The notes beneath the pieces were generated by a model. The model was not told the origin of the DNA, did no database searches, and saw only the letters and a list, made by a program, of their open reading frames with translations. The position numbers and the translations under genes are program-made. Positions 1 through 14,829 of a DNA stretch of 64,000 bases are shown one piece after another. The stretch comes from Corynebacterium halotolerans (lineage in GTDB: Bacteria > Actinomycetota > Actinomycetes > Mycobacteriales > Mycobacteriaceae). Location: NCBI RefSeq assembly GCF_001056295.1, contig NZ_JVMD01000007.1, positions 62,001 through 126,000 on the forward strand, read 5' to 3'. Within the stretch, counting starts at the first letter, position 1; the number at the start of each line of letters is the position of its first letter.

Positions 1-57
1 TTCGGCCGCGAGACCCCGGTCGAGCTCGGCCTGGACGAGGTCGAGAAGCTCACTTAG
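1..57 (+). CDS. nusG: NusG, C-terminal end (partial)
   Basis: The window opens inside an open frame whose last 18 residues (FGRETPVELGLDEVEKLT, stop TAG) match the C-terminal KOW-domain end of transcription elongation/antitermination factor NusG. Its position just before rplK-rplA is the standard bacterial secE-nusG-rplK-rplA order. The 5' part lies outside the window. A strong terminator follows at 129-165. Confidence 0.85.
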   Translation, partial: FGRETPVELGLDEVEKLT

Positions 58-128
58 CGCGGACGGGGCGCCGCCCCGCCGTCGCACCCGACGGCGATTT
101 TGGCGACGGGCCCGCTGCAGGTAACGTC

Positions 129-165
129 ATTCGTCGCGCGCCAACCGGCGCGCGACGAATTTTTT
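129..165 (+). terminator. Rho-independent terminator after nusG
   Basis: A 14-bp perfect inverted repeat (129-142 with 147-160, AACC loop) is followed by five T. It separates nusG from rplK. No convincing -10 box for rplK was found downstream, so it may act as a partial terminator/attenuator. Confidence 0.85.
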
Positions 166-269
166 CATCCCCGGTGGCTGGGCCGTGCGCGGCCGGCATC
201 CGGACGGGTGCCGCCGCAGCCCCGGCATCATCGCGGCGGCGACCCCGGTAACAAGGAAGAAGGTCCCCG

Positions 270-707
270 ATGCCCCCCAAGAAGAAGAAGATCCAGGCCG
301 TCATCAAGCTGCAGATCCAGGCCGGCCAGGCCAACCCGGCGCCGCCGGTGGGCCCGGCCCTCGGCGCCCACGGCGTCAACATCATGGAGTTCTGCAAGGC
401 GTACAACGCCGCCACGGAGAACCAGCGCGGCAACGTCATCCCGGTCGAGATCAACGTCTACGAGGACCGCTCGTTCGACTTCACCCTGAAGACCCCGCCG
501 GCCGCGAAGCTGCTGCTGAAGGCCGCCGGTCTGCAGAAGGGCTCCGGCGTCCCGCACACCGACAAGGTCGGCACCGTGACCATGGACCAGTGCCGCGAGA
601 TCGCCGAGCAGAAGAAGCCGGACCTCAACGCCAACGACATCGAGGCCGGCGCGAAGATCATCGCCGGCACCGCCCGCTCCATGGGCATCGTCGTCGAGGG
701 CAAGTAA
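270..707 (+). CDS. rplK: 50S ribosomal protein L11
   Basis: L11 binds the GTPase-associated region of 23S rRNA and helps stimulate elongation factors. The 145 codons match the normal bacterial length. The N-terminal domain shows the proline-rich loop around residues 24-36 ([10 protein letters not shown]), which is the thiopeptide-contact region, and the C-terminal RNA-binding domain shows the [19 protein letters not shown] segment. The ATG follows GGAAGAAGG at 255-263. It is paired with rplA, 97 nt downstream. Codon use is strongly G/C-ending, as in the other ribosomal genes here. Confidence 0.98.
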   Translation: MPPKKKKIQAVIKLQIQAGQANPAPPVGPALGAHGVNIMEFCKAYNAATENQRGNVIPVEINVYEDRSFDFTLKTPPAAKLLLKAAGLQKGSGVPHTDKVGTVTMDQCREIAEQKKPDLNANDIEAGAKIIAGTARSMGIVVEGK

Positions 708-804
708 TTCCCCGCCGCCCCGCACCCCCGGGGCGGCACCCCATGACCGTGGCAGGGCCCGCTTCGGCCCGCACCACCACTCCAACGAGAAGATTGGAAC
801 CACA

Positions 805-1521
805 ATGAGCAAGCAGTCCAAGGCCTACAAGGCCGCCGCCGAGAAGATCGACGAGGGCCGCATCTACGCCCCGATCGAGGCCACCAAGCTGGTCAAGGAG
901 ACCTCCTCGCAGAAGTACGACGCCTCCGTGGACGTCGCCATCCGCCTGGGCGTCGACCCGCGCAAGGCCGACCAGCTGGTCCGCGGCACCGTCTCCCTGC
1001 CCAACGGCACGGGCAAGACCGTCCGCGTCGCCGTCTTCGCCGCCGGCGAGAACGCCACCAAGGCCGAGGAGGCCGGCGCCGACTTCGTGGGCACCGACGA
1101 GCTGATCGAGAAGATCCAGGGCGGCTGGACCGACTTCGACGTCGCCATCGCCACCCCGGACCAGATGGCCAAGGTCGGCCGCGTCGCGCGCGTCCTGGGC
1201 CCCCGCGGCCTGATGCCGAACCCGAAGACCGGCACCGTCACCACCGACGTTGCCAAGGCCATCACCGAGGTCAAGGGCGGCAAGATCTCCTTCCGCGTGG
1301 ACAAGGCTTCCAACCTGCACGCGCTGATCGGCAAGGCCTCCTTCTCCGCCGAGCAGCTGGCCGAGAACTACGGCGCGCTGATCGACGAGCTGCTGCGCCT
1401 GAAGCCGTCCGCGGCCAAGGGCAAGTACCTGAAGAAGATCACCCTGTCCTCCACCAACGGCCCGGGCATCCCGGTCGACACCACCGTGGTGAAGAACTAC
1501 ACGGGCGCCGAGGAGGCGTAA
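805..1521 (+). CDS. rplA: 50S ribosomal protein L1
   Basis: L1 forms the mobile L1 stalk at the ribosomal E site and in many bacteria represses its own operon. The 238 residues match the family. The central signature (about residues 115-145, containing [20 protein letters not shown]) is intact. The ATG follows GAGAAGATTGG. The gene ends at a strong terminator (1559-1593), so rplK-rplA form a two-gene unit. Confidence 0.98.
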   Translation: MSKQSKAYKAAAEKIDEGRIYAPIEATKLVKETSSQKYDASVDVAIRLGVDPRKADQLVRGTVSLPNGTGKTVRVAVFAAGENATKAEEAGADFVGTDELIEKIQGGWTDFDVAIATPDQMAKVGRVARVLGPRGLMPNPKTGTVTTDVAKAITEVKGGKISFRVDKASNLHALIGKASFSAEQLAENYGALIDELLRLKPSAAKGKYLKKITLSSTNGPGIPVDTTVVKNYTGAEEA

Positions 1522-1558
1522 CCCCTCCCCGAAACCCCGCGGGGACACCCGCTTTCGA

Positions 1559-1593
1559 CCCGGCCCGCGCGTCTTCGCGCGGGCCGGGTTTTT
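1559..1593 (+). terminator. Terminator after rplA
   Basis: A perfect 13-bp G/C stem (1559-1571 with 1576-1588, TCTT loop) is followed by TTTTT. It closes the rplK-rplA unit. Confidence 0.9.
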
Positions 1594-1626
1594 CGTCATT
1601 CCCGCCCCGCCGGTCGGCCCCGCCGT

Positions 1627-1632
1627 TATCGT
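1627..1632 (+). promoter_or_regulatory. -10 box giving a leaderless start
   Basis: TATCGT fits the actinobacterial TANNNT -10 consensus. It ends 7 nt before the ATG at 1640, so the transcript probably starts at the start codon. No Shine-Dalgarno is present. Confidence 0.5.
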
Positions 1633-1639
1633 CGTCCGC

Positions 1640-2431
1640 ATGTACTTCAGTTCCGGCCATCCCGGGGGCGACCCCCGAGGGGATCGACGGGATCGCGGGG
1701 ACCACGAGGCTTCCGCGCTCCGCGCGATCCTCCGCTTGGCGGAGCTCGACGACGGAACCGGCTACGTCCTCGGCGAGCTCGAGGCGACCTTGGCCGGGTT
1801 CGACGACGACGTCCGCGACCTGCCGACCGTGCGGGTCGCGGCGTTGCCGTTTCTGGCGGAATTGCATCTGGGCCTGGGCGACGATGCCCGGGTGGCGGAG
1901 CTCCTGGAGGAAGCGGTCGAACGTGCGCGCGGCGGAGATGATGCCGCGCGCGTGGTGTCTCTGCGGATGCTGCGGGCGCTGTGCCGGATGGACGCGATCG
2001 AAATGAGAAGCGTCGTCAAGCGTCTCCTGGATCGCGCGGAAGGCGCGGACCTGGTGCTCGTCACCGCGCTGGAGCTGAGCCTGGGCGTGCTCGATGCCGT
2101 GGCGCCGGGCGCGCACCCGCTGGCGCTGCCCCGGCTGCCCGGGCGCTTCGCCGACGCCGTCTTCCTGGCGGGAGACCCCGAGCTGCTGTGCTTTTTCGCC
2201 GACGTCGAGGTCGCCATCGACGGCCGCGAGAACGACGACCTGCGCATCGCCGAGGAACTGGACCGGGAGATCTGCGCCGAAGCCGCCGCGGCGGAGGCGG
2301 CCTCGGAAGCGGCGGAAGCGGCGGAGGCGGCCGGCGAATCCGGCGGCGCGGGCGGGTCGGAACCCGGGTGCGGGGGACCGGGGCAGGCCACCCGGCCCGA
2401 CGATTTTGGCGATTCCGCACCCGGCGTGTAA
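1640..2431 (+). CDS. Conserved-looking protein of unknown function, helical and acidic
   Basis: 263 codons that I do not recognise. The middle (about residues 35-205) is Leu/Ala/Asp/Glu/Arg-rich with the rhythm of an alpha-helical repeat protein (for example AELHLGLGDDARVAELLEE), perhaps TPR-like. It is followed by an Ala/Glu-rich stretch and a Gly/Pro-rich tail from about residue 235. There is no signal peptide or membrane segment. It sits between the rplA terminator and the rplJ promoter, and its stop codon TAA is itself the start of the rplJ -10 box. The start is chosen from the -10 box seven bases upstream. Longer opposite-strand frames here look like composition shadows. Confidence 0.65.
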   Translation: MYFSSGHPGGDPRGDRRDRGDHEASALRAILRLAELDDGTGYVLGELEATLAGFDDDVRDLPTVRVAALPFLAELHLGLGDDARVAELLEEAVERARGGDDAARVVSLRMLRALCRMDAIEMRSVVKRLLDRAEGADLVLVTALELSLGVLDAVAPGAHPLALPRLPGRFADAVFLAGDPELLCFFADVEVAIDGRENDDLRIAEELDREICAEAAAAEAASEAAEAAEAAGESGGAGGSEPGCGGPGQATRPDDFGDSAPGV

Positions 2432-2434
2432 CGT
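2406..2434 (+). promoter_or_regulatory. Promoter of rplJ-rplL
   Basis: TTGGCG (2406-2411), a 17-nt spacer and TAACGT (2429-2434) match a SigA-type promoter. It overlaps the end of the upstream gene and predicts a start near 2441, giving a leader of about 260 nt. Confidence 0.65.
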
Positions 2435-2440
2435 ACCGCC

Positions 2441-2700
2441 ATGAAGTTTGACCGGCTCCCCAGAGGAAGCCGGAGACTCAAGTTTCACCGAAGACCGCCG
2501 GTTTCCTGGCCCACCAGGATGAAGGTTCAGCGCAAACGCTGACGGCCCGCGCAGGATGACTTGGAGTCGTGAAGCCCGCGTCGGCCCCGTGCCGCCGCCT
2601 TCTTCGCGCCCCGGCCGTTTTGCGCCCGGGGCGTTCGTCGTTTCCGCCGTCCGTTCCGGCGTCTAACCCACGACATATCAGGAAGGAGGCGAGAGTACCC
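2441..2700 (+). ncRNA. L10 leader (autoregulatory 5' UTR of rplJL)
   Basis: A long untranslated leader precedes rplJ. Its first part (about 2450-2575) contains paired G/C segments and the internal sequence GGATGAAGGTTCAGC followed by GCTGACGG. Its layout and position resemble the ribosomal-protein L10 leader, where the L10-L12 complex binds its own mRNA to repress rplJL. The structure was judged by eye only. Confidence 0.65.
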
Positions 2701-3216
2701 ATGGCAGCAAACGCCGTTAAGCAGGCCGCCGTCGAGTCCATCAAGAAGGACGTCGACGAGTCGACCGCCATCGTTCTCACCGAGTACCGTGGCATGTCCG
2801 TCGCGGAGATCACCGAGCTGCGTCGCGCCCTCGGCGCCGACGTGAAGTACTCCGTCGCCAAGAACACCATGATCAAGCTCGCCGCCGCCGAGGCGGGCGT
2901 CGAGGGTCTTGACGAGCACCTCACCGGACCGACCGCCGTCGCCTTCATCAAGGGCGAGGCCGTCGATGCGGCCAAGGCGATCAAGAAGTTCGCCGAGGAG
3001 AACAAGAACCTCGTGATCAAGGGCGGCTACATGGATGGCGCGGCTATGGACGCCACGCAGTTCCAGGCCCTCGCGGACATGGACAACCGCGAGACCACGC
3101 TGGCCAAGCTGGCCGGTGCCTTCAATGGCGTTCTGGCGAACGTCGCCGGCCTGCTCGATGCCCCCACCTCCTCGGTCGCCCGCCTCGCCGCGGCGCTCGA
3201 GGAGAAGAAGCAGTAG
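2701..3216 (+). CDS. rplJ: 50S ribosomal protein L10
   Basis: L10 (P0) anchors L12 dimers to the ribosome stalk base. I place the start at ATG 2701 (171 aa), behind AGGAAGGAGG at 2681-2690. An in-frame upstream extension exists, but it runs through the leader. The N-terminal rRNA/L11-binding domain includes VLTEYRGMSVAEITELRR. The C-terminal helix that binds L12 ends SSVARLAAALEEKKQ. It lies 90 nt before rplL in the same transcript, probably feedback-controlled by the leader. Confidence 0.96.
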   Translation: MAANAVKQAAVESIKKDVDESTAIVLTEYRGMSVAEITELRRALGADVKYSVAKNTMIKLAAAEAGVEGLDEHLTGPTAVAFIKGEAVDAAKAIKKFAEENKNLVIKGGYMDGAAMDATQFQALADMDNRETTLAKLAGAFNGVLANVAGLLDAPTSSVARLAAALEEKKQ

Positions 3217-3306
3217 AGCACCGGCTCCACACACCCCGTACCGCGGGCCGCGCGCCGGCCCGCACCCCGCGGTTCACGCCGCACATGACTTCACAGGAGA
3301 AACATC

Positions 3307-3693
3307 ATGGCCAAGTACACCACCGAGGAGCTGCTCGAGGCGTTCAAGGAGATGACCCTCGTTGAGCTGACCGAGTTCAAGAAGGCGTTCGAGGACGAGT
3401 TCGACGTCACCGCCGCCGCCCCGGTCGCCGTCGCCGCCGCCGGCGCCGACGCCGGTGCCGCCGGTGCCGCCGAGGAGAAGGACGAGTTCGACGTCGTGCT
3501 CGAGGACGCCGGCGCCAAGAAGATCGGCGTCATCAAGGCCGTCCGCGAGCTCGTCTCCGGCCTGGGCCTGAAGGAGGCCAAGGAGCTCGTCGAGGGTGCC
3601 CCGAAGGCCATCCTCGAGGGCGCCAACAAGGACGACGCCGAGGCCGCCAAGGCCAAGCTCGAGGAGGCCGGCGCCAAGGTTTCCCTGAAGTAA
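3307..3693 (+). CDS. rplL: 50S ribosomal protein L7/L12
   Basis: The multi-copy stalk protein that recruits and stimulates translational GTPases. At 128 residues it has the N-terminal dimerisation/L10-binding region (1-35), an Ala/Gly hinge (about 36-55, [20 protein letters not shown]) and the globular C-terminal domain with [12 protein letters not shown] and [15 protein letters not shown]. The ATG follows CAGGAGAAAC. The gene closes the rplJL unit and is followed by a G/C hairpin. Confidence 0.98.
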   Translation: MAKYTTEELLEAFKEMTLVELTEFKKAFEDEFDVTAAAPVAVAAAGADAGAAGAAEEKDEFDVVLEDAGAKKIGVIKAVRELVSGLGLKEAKELVEGAPKAILEGANKDDAEAAKAKLEEAGAKVSLK

Positions 3694-3730
3694 GGGACCT
3701 GCGCCGCGGCATCCCCGCGCCAGCTTTTTC

Positions 3731-3780
3731 ACCGGGCCCCGCCCGCATGCCATCCGCATGCCGGCGGGGCCCGGTTCATT
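3731..3780 (+). terminator. Hairpin after rplL
   Basis: A long G/C stem (about 3731-3750 with 3756-3775, one mismatch) is followed by a short T-rich run (TTCATTT). It is a likely terminator of rplJL, although the U-tract is weak. Confidence 0.6.
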
Positions 3781-3819
3781 TGCATCAGGCATAAATGCGG
3801 TGGGGAAGTGGCGGCTGAG

Positions 3820-3825
3820 TAGGAT
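3820..3825 (+). promoter_or_regulatory. -10 box of the DUF3068 gene (leaderless)
   Basis: TAGGAT ends 7 nt before the ATG at 3833. This supports that ATG rather than the one at 3824, and a leaderless mRNA. Confidence 0.55.
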
Positions 3826-3832
3826 GGTGCGC

Positions 3833-4885
3833 ATGCTTCCCCGTTCGCGCATCATCGCCGTCCTGATCATCGGGCTCGGCGCGGCGATGATCGCCGCCGG
3901 CGCTTTCCTGCCCCGGCTGGTGTCCGATGACCCGAAGATCCCGCTGGACCTGCCCGATACGACGTACGCGCTGCGGGCCGAGAACGGCGTGTCCACGAAA
4001 TTGCTTCCCGACGGATCGAGGGAAGACGCCTTCGGCCCGATCCGGCGGCAGTTCCACGGGCAGCTGATCCCGCCGGCCGACGAGAAGAAGGTGTCCGTGC
4101 GACTGGGCACGTCGACGACGCGCGAGCTGCCTCCGGAGGTCATGGGCACCGACCCGATCCTGGAGCTCGTCGACGCCGCCGTGTGGACGTTCACGGTCGA
4201 TCGCCTCAGCGGCCAGTTCCTCGCCCCCGCGATGCTCACCGACCAGATGGCCGGCGTGCCGCTCCAGGTGCCCGTCGACGGCTACTGGGTGAAGTTCCCC
4301 GCCGGCGCGGGGAAGGAAACCTACCCCGTGTTCGACGATTTCCTGCGCCGCACCGTGCCCGCCGAGTTCGCGGGCACCGAGGAGATCGGCGGCAACGAGG
4401 TCCTGCGCTACCGGCAGACGATCGCGCCGACGAACCTGGCCACCCTGTACCGGTCGAACCTGTCGCAGATCAACGTCGACGACAAGACGGGCTTCCTCAT
4501 GTACCAGGGCACCCGCGAATGGCTGGTCGAGCCCGAGAGCGGCATGGTCGTCGACATCAACGAGGACCTGGATCTGCGGTGGGAGACCCGCGAGGGGGAG
4601 CGGCTGCGCACGCTGCTGCGCTTCACCGGCGGCATCGACGATCAGGCGTCGGCGAAGCTGCTGCAGCAGGCACTCGAAGTCGCGGACACGGCGCCGGTGC
4701 GGGCGTGGTCGATTGCGCTTCTGACGATCGGTGCTATCTTGGCGTTCGGCGGAGTCGTCGGCGCCCTGCGCCCCGAAGGCCACGACCGCTCAGGCGGCCG
4801 GGAACGGCCCCGCGGCCCACAACGCGAGAACGCCCGTGCACGAAAGCGGGGCACGAGCGCCGGCAATCCAGCGCGCCGGCCCTGA
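3833..4885 (+). CDS. PorA-type DUF3068 membrane protein
   Basis: About 350 residues. An N-terminal hydrophobic segment (MLPRSRIIAVLIIGLGAAMI) is followed by a large extracytoplasmic domain and a second membrane helix near the C-terminus (AWSIALLTIGAILAFGGVVG), then a basic tail. Organisation and sequence fit the DUF3068 (PorA porin-like) family of mycolic-acid actinobacteria; a homologue at this place before rpoB is familiar in Corynebacterium. The molecular role is uncertain. In-frame ATGs lie at 3824 and 3833, and the -10 box TAGGAT at 3820-3825 favours 3833. The gene is transcribed separately from rplL. Confidence 0.8.
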   Translation: MLPRSRIIAVLIIGLGAAMIAAGAFLPRLVSDDPKIPLDLPDTTYALRAENGVSTKLLPDGSREDAFGPIRRQFHGQLIPPADEKKVSVRLGTSTTRELPPEVMGTDPILELVDAAVWTFTVDRLSGQFLAPAMLTDQMAGVPLQVPVDGYWVKFPAGAGKETYPVFDDFLRRTVPAEFAGTEEIGGNEVLRYRQTIAPTNLATLYRSNLSQINVDDKTGFLMYQGTREWLVEPESGMVVDINEDLDLRWETREGERLRTLLRFTGGIDDQASAKLLQQALEVADTAPVRAWSIALLTIGAILAFGGVVGALRPEGHDRSGGRERPRGPQRENARARKRGTSAGNPARRP

Positions 4886-5233
4886 CCCCGCCCGGCCCGG
4901 CACTCCCGCAACATCCTTCCCGGCAACCCGGGGTGCATGCCCCGTACACCCGCCGGACACGCGCGCGCAATATCCGGTGGACTTGCGGCCGACGATGGTA
5001 TAGGCTGAGTCGTTGCGCTGGAATTAGGTGTGTCGTAGTGTCCCCACTTGACGCGCCATCCGGGACTTCGGGGGCGTCGCAAAGCCTGTGAACTGGTACT
5101 TTGCATCCTTCCCCGATTCTCGGACGGCATCGTCGTCGAGGCTCTGCCCGCTACCGTGTGATTCCTGCAAACCAAACGCTTAAAACCAAGCGGAAGGGCG
5201 CGCCACCGGTTGCCGGCGCCCCACCCGCGTGAG
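4886..5233 (+). promoter_or_regulatory. rpoB upstream region
   Basis: 348 nt without a gene. It should hold the rpoBC promoter(s). Candidates are TATAGG/TAGGCT at 4999-5006 and a TTGACG at 5048-5053 that lacks a matching -10. One minus-orientation copy of the 11-mer GCTTTGCGACG lies at 5075-5085. No upstream terminator with a T-tract is visible, so read-through from the DUF3068 gene is possible. Confidence 0.4.
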
Positions 5234-8722
<3,489 letters not shown>

Positions 8723-8833
8723 CCGCGGTGCCGGCGCGGGCGCCACGCTCACGCGAAACAACCCAATTCAAGTACGCACATTCACAGCACGCACGAAAAC
8801 CCCGTGAACACTGCCGGGGGAAAGGGACAACAG

Positions 8834-12799
<3,966 letters not shown>

Positions 12800-12822
12800 G
12801 GCGATCCCGCTTCACGACGACC

Positions 12823-12866
12823 ACCGCCCCTCCCCATGGCGCACAGCTGGGGGAGGGGCGGTTTTC
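12823..12866 (+). terminator. Terminator between rpoC and the convergent DUF1707 gene
   Basis: A 13-bp stem (12823-12835 with 12850-12862) is followed by TTTT. It lies between convergent genes and may serve both strands. Confidence 0.85.
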
Positions 12867-12887
12867 GTCGTCAAGCGGACGCGGGCG

Positions 12888-13649
12888 TCACTCGAGCTCG
12901 AGGGGGCCGTTGCGGGGGACGCGGTGCACGTCGACGCCGCCCATGAGGGCCAGGCCGGTCACGCGGACGCGGGGCGCGTCGGGCGGGAGGTCGTGGCCGG
13001 CGATGACGACGTCGCGGGACGTCGAGGAGCCGAAGCCGCCCATCAGGCCGGTGCCCTGGACCGTCAGGCGCACGTCCTCGGGGACGTAGATGTCGATGCC
13101 GCCCATGATGGCGACGGCGATGATTTCGGTCTCGTCGGATTCCAGGCGGGCGTGGCGCAGGTCGATGTCGATGCCGCCCATCACGGCCACGGAGTAGTGC
13201 GTGGGCGGGCAGATCCAGTCGCCGTTGCGGTCGGCGCCGAACATGACGGCCGCGCTGATGGCGGAGCCGCCCTTTTCGCCGGTCACGTGGGCCTTGGCGA
13301 CCGCGGCGAGATCGCGGGATGACGGGGCCCCAGCGACGTCGCCGGTGTGGCCCTGCGCGGGGGCTCCGGGGGCGCGGTAGGGCTCGACGGCGCCCGCGGG
13401 ACGGCCGTCGATCACCGCCCAGGGATCGGGAATGAGGTCGGCGAGCGGGCCCGTGAGGTCCTCGCGGGTGCGGGCGGCCCACGCGCGGTTGGTGCGCTCG
13501 TCGAATTCGGTCAGGTCGATCTGGCCGCGGCCGAGGGCGTCGGAAAGCTCATCCGCGACTCGGCGGCGTTCGTCGTCGGTGGCCCGCAGATTCCGCGGGC
13601 CGCCGCCGTCGGGCGTCCCGTCGGGGCCGTGGCCGGGGTTGGCGTCCAT
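12888..13649 (-). CDS. DUF1707 and LiaF-like C-terminal domain protein
   Basis: 253 residues. The N-terminal part (about 20-70: NLRATDDERRRVADELSDAL, GQIDLTEFDERTNRAWAART) fits the short actinobacterial DUF1707 domain. The C-terminal part has three repeats of a beta-solenoid-like pattern (VAVMGGIDIDLRHA, VAIMGGIDIYVPED, LALMGGVDVHRVP) as in LiaF/DUF2154 cell-wall-stress proteins. No membrane helix is evident, so it may be cytoplasmic or peripheral. A role in envelope-stress sensing is inferred from family only. The start ATG lies 6 nt after a TAAGAT -10 box, indicating a leaderless mRNA. Confidence 0.75.
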   Translation of the reverse strand: MDANPGHGPDGTPDGGGPRNLRATDDERRRVADELSDALGRGQIDLTEFDERTNRAWAARTREDLTGPLADLIPDPWAVIDGRPAGAVEPYRAPGAPAQGHTGDVAGAPSSRDLAAVAKAHVTGEKGGSAISAAVMFGADRNGDWICPPTHYSVAVMGGIDIDLRHARLESDETEIIAVAIMGGIDIYVPEDVRLTVQGTGLMGGFGSSTSRDVVIAGHDLPPDAPRVRVTGLALMGGVDVHRVPRNGPLELE

Positions 13650-13655
13650 GCCCCA

Positions 13656-13661
13656 ATCTTA
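13656..13661 (-). promoter_or_regulatory. -10 box of the DUF1707 gene (leaderless)
   Basis: On the minus strand TAAGAT lies 6 nt upstream of the ATG at 13649, matching the TANNNT leaderless arrangement. Confidence 0.55.
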
Positions 13662-13702
13662 GGCGCGTCGGGGAGTGGGGGGAGGGGAAGCCGGGGCCGG
13701 GC

Positions 13703-13812
13703 GGAGGGGTTGTCCCGCGCCGGAGGGGTGATCACCCGCATGGGTCGAGTGGCGCCGACGGTGCGGCCGGGCGGCTGATGTGAGTGGCGCCGCGAGGAGG
13801 GGTTGTCCCGCG
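13703..13812. repeat. Degenerate direct repeats
   Basis: GGAGGGGTTGTCCCGCG occurs at 13703-13719 and again at 13796-13812. Neighbouring words are also duplicated (GAGTGGCGCCG; GACGGTGCGG near 13760 and 13880). The 13650-13894 gap otherwise holds no credible gene. Confidence 0.6.
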
Positions 13813-13894
13813 TCGGCGGTGAGGCCGCGCAGCTGGGCTGAGCTGCGTCGGCGGTTGCGTCGGGCGGCGGGGTTGGGCCGCCCGGACGGTGCGG

Positions 13895-14104
13895 TCAGGC
13901 GGCGCGCAGGGCGGGCTGACCGGAGAACTCGGCGCGCAGGACGCGTCCGAACTCGAGCCAGGAGCTCTTCGTCCGCGACCAATCGTCGGGGAGCACCTGG
14001 AGCTGGGCGACGAAAAGCGCGTGGCGCTGGTCGTCGTTGAGGCCGGTCGGCGCAGCGCCAAACGGCTCGGAATGGTTGTTGATCTCATCGAACATGGCGT
14101 TCAC
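13895..14104 (-). CDS. Small protein with LPDD-SW motif, PHO-box-linked
   Basis: 69 residues, no known family. The core LQVLPDDWSRTKSSWLEFGRVLR resembles IQALPDDISTFEGSWRSIIRILR in the small protein at 14524-14799, so the two look like paralogues sharing an LPDD-x-S-x4-SW-x5-LR pattern. It is predicted soluble and helical. A second in-frame ATG (14095) is possible. Upstream on the same strand are three 11-bp direct repeats resembling a PHO box (14196-14224) and a TAACTT -10 box (14178-14183), so I infer phosphate-starvation control. Confidence 0.6.
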   Translation of the reverse strand: MNAMFDEINNHSEPFGAAPTGLNDDQRHALFVAQLQVLPDDWSRTKSSWLEFGRVLRAEFSGQPALRAA

Positions 14105-14195
14105 CTACTTGGCTCAGTCGGGCATGCGGGAAGTGCATGCGTTGTAATTTGCACCCGGTTATCCGGGTTAGGCGACGAAGTTACACGTGTTTCGA

Positions 14196-14224
14196 GGTGA
14201 ACGCAAAGTTAACGAAAAGTGAAC
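14196..14224 (-). promoter_or_regulatory. PHO-box-like triple 11-bp direct repeat
   Basis: On the minus strand GTTCACT, GTTAACT and GTTCACC recur with an exact 11-bp period (complement starts 14196, 14207, 14218). This is the architecture of the GTTCACC-N4 repeats bound by PhoP/RegX3-type regulators in actinobacteria. The array lies 12 nt upstream of a TAACTT -10 box, where it could replace a -35 element. Confidence 0.65.
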
Positions 14225-14287
14225 GCCCACCCCCGGGGTGCGGGCGGGCGTCGGGAAGGGGGAGGTGGCCGTCCTCTCTCCGCCGGC

Positions 14288-14351
14288 AACCCACCCCGAA
14301 TGCGCAGACCCACCCGCTGCAACAGGTGGGTCTGCGCATTCGGGGTGGGTT
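14288..14351. repeat. Long perfect palindromic element, copy 1
   Basis: A 27-bp perfect inverted repeat (14288-14314 with 14325-14351) has a 10-nt loop. The same element with two paired base changes occurs at 39799-39862. Half copies (CATTCGGGGTGGGTTAG at 14409-14425; GGGGTGGGTTA near 14373) follow directly. It resembles a REP/REPIN-type hairpin; no T-tract follows on either strand. Confidence 0.8.
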
Positions 14352-14523
14352 AGCCGGCTTGGGACGTTGCGCGGGGTGGGTTATGCGATGGTTGCGCAGG
14401 CCGGGGCCCATTCGGGGTGGGTTAGTCGGTGGGAGCGCTGCGGCGGACATGGAAAAGCCCCGGCGGGTGGCTTTCGCAACCTGCCGGGGCACAGCGGCCT
14501 TCGCAGCTACCGGGGCCGGGTGG

Positions 14524-14799
14524 CTAGTCCTCGGCCTTGGCGGCGGCGCGGGACTCCCGCTCCTCGCGGATGACGTCGCGAAGGATCCGGATGATGCTGC
14601 GCCAGCTGCCCTCGAACGTGGAGATGTCGTCGGGAAGCGCCTGGATCTGCTCGTGGCGGCTTTCCGCACGCCGTTCGGCGAGCTCCTCGCGGATGGCGTG
14701 GATGTTGCGTTCCGCGTCGGCGAGCATCTTCTCGAGATCGTCGATCGACGCGGCATCGAGGTTGCGGGGCTCCTGGGCGCTGATGGGCTCGTTGGTCAT
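14524..14799 (-). CDS. Small coiled-coil-like protein downstream of the Na/Pi cotransporter
   Basis: 91 residues of unknown function. Residues 15-50 are Glu/Ala/Arg-rich with coiled-coil character (DDLEKMLADAERNIHAIREE). Residues 52-80 carry the LPDD-x-S-x4-SW-x5-LR pattern shared with the 69-aa protein at 13895-14104. The ATG lies 30 nt downstream of the cotransporter stop and has an AGGAGC Shine-Dalgarno, so the two are very likely cotranscribed from the PHO-box-like promoter at 16227-16244. A role linked to phosphate is inferred only from this context. Confidence 0.65.
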   Translation of the reverse strand: MTNEPISAQEPRNLDAASIDDLEKMLADAERNIHAIREELAERRAESRHEQIQALPDDISTFEGSWRSIIRILRDVIREERESRAAAKAED

Positions 14800-14829
14800 T
14801 GGGTTGCTCCTGATGCGTTGTCGGCGGAA

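Larger units (their letters stand above)
14105..14523. other. Intergenic region with PHO-box-like array and hairpin repeat
   Basis: 419 nt without a gene. It contains the promoter of the 69-aa gene (minus-strand TAACTT at 14178-14183), three 11-bp repeats at 14196-14224, the long palindrome at 14288-14351 and partial palindrome copies near 14372-14384 and 14409-14425. Confidence 0.6.

Noticed and set aside
1439..2488. Minus-strand frames across the unknown gene at 1640-2431
   Set aside because: They extend into rplA and have Gly/Arg/Gln-rich shadow composition, while the plus frame has a fitting leaderless promoter.
14288..14351. Long palindrome as an ordinary rho-independent terminator
   Set aside because: No T-tract follows on either strand, and an edited second copy elsewhere points to a repeated element.
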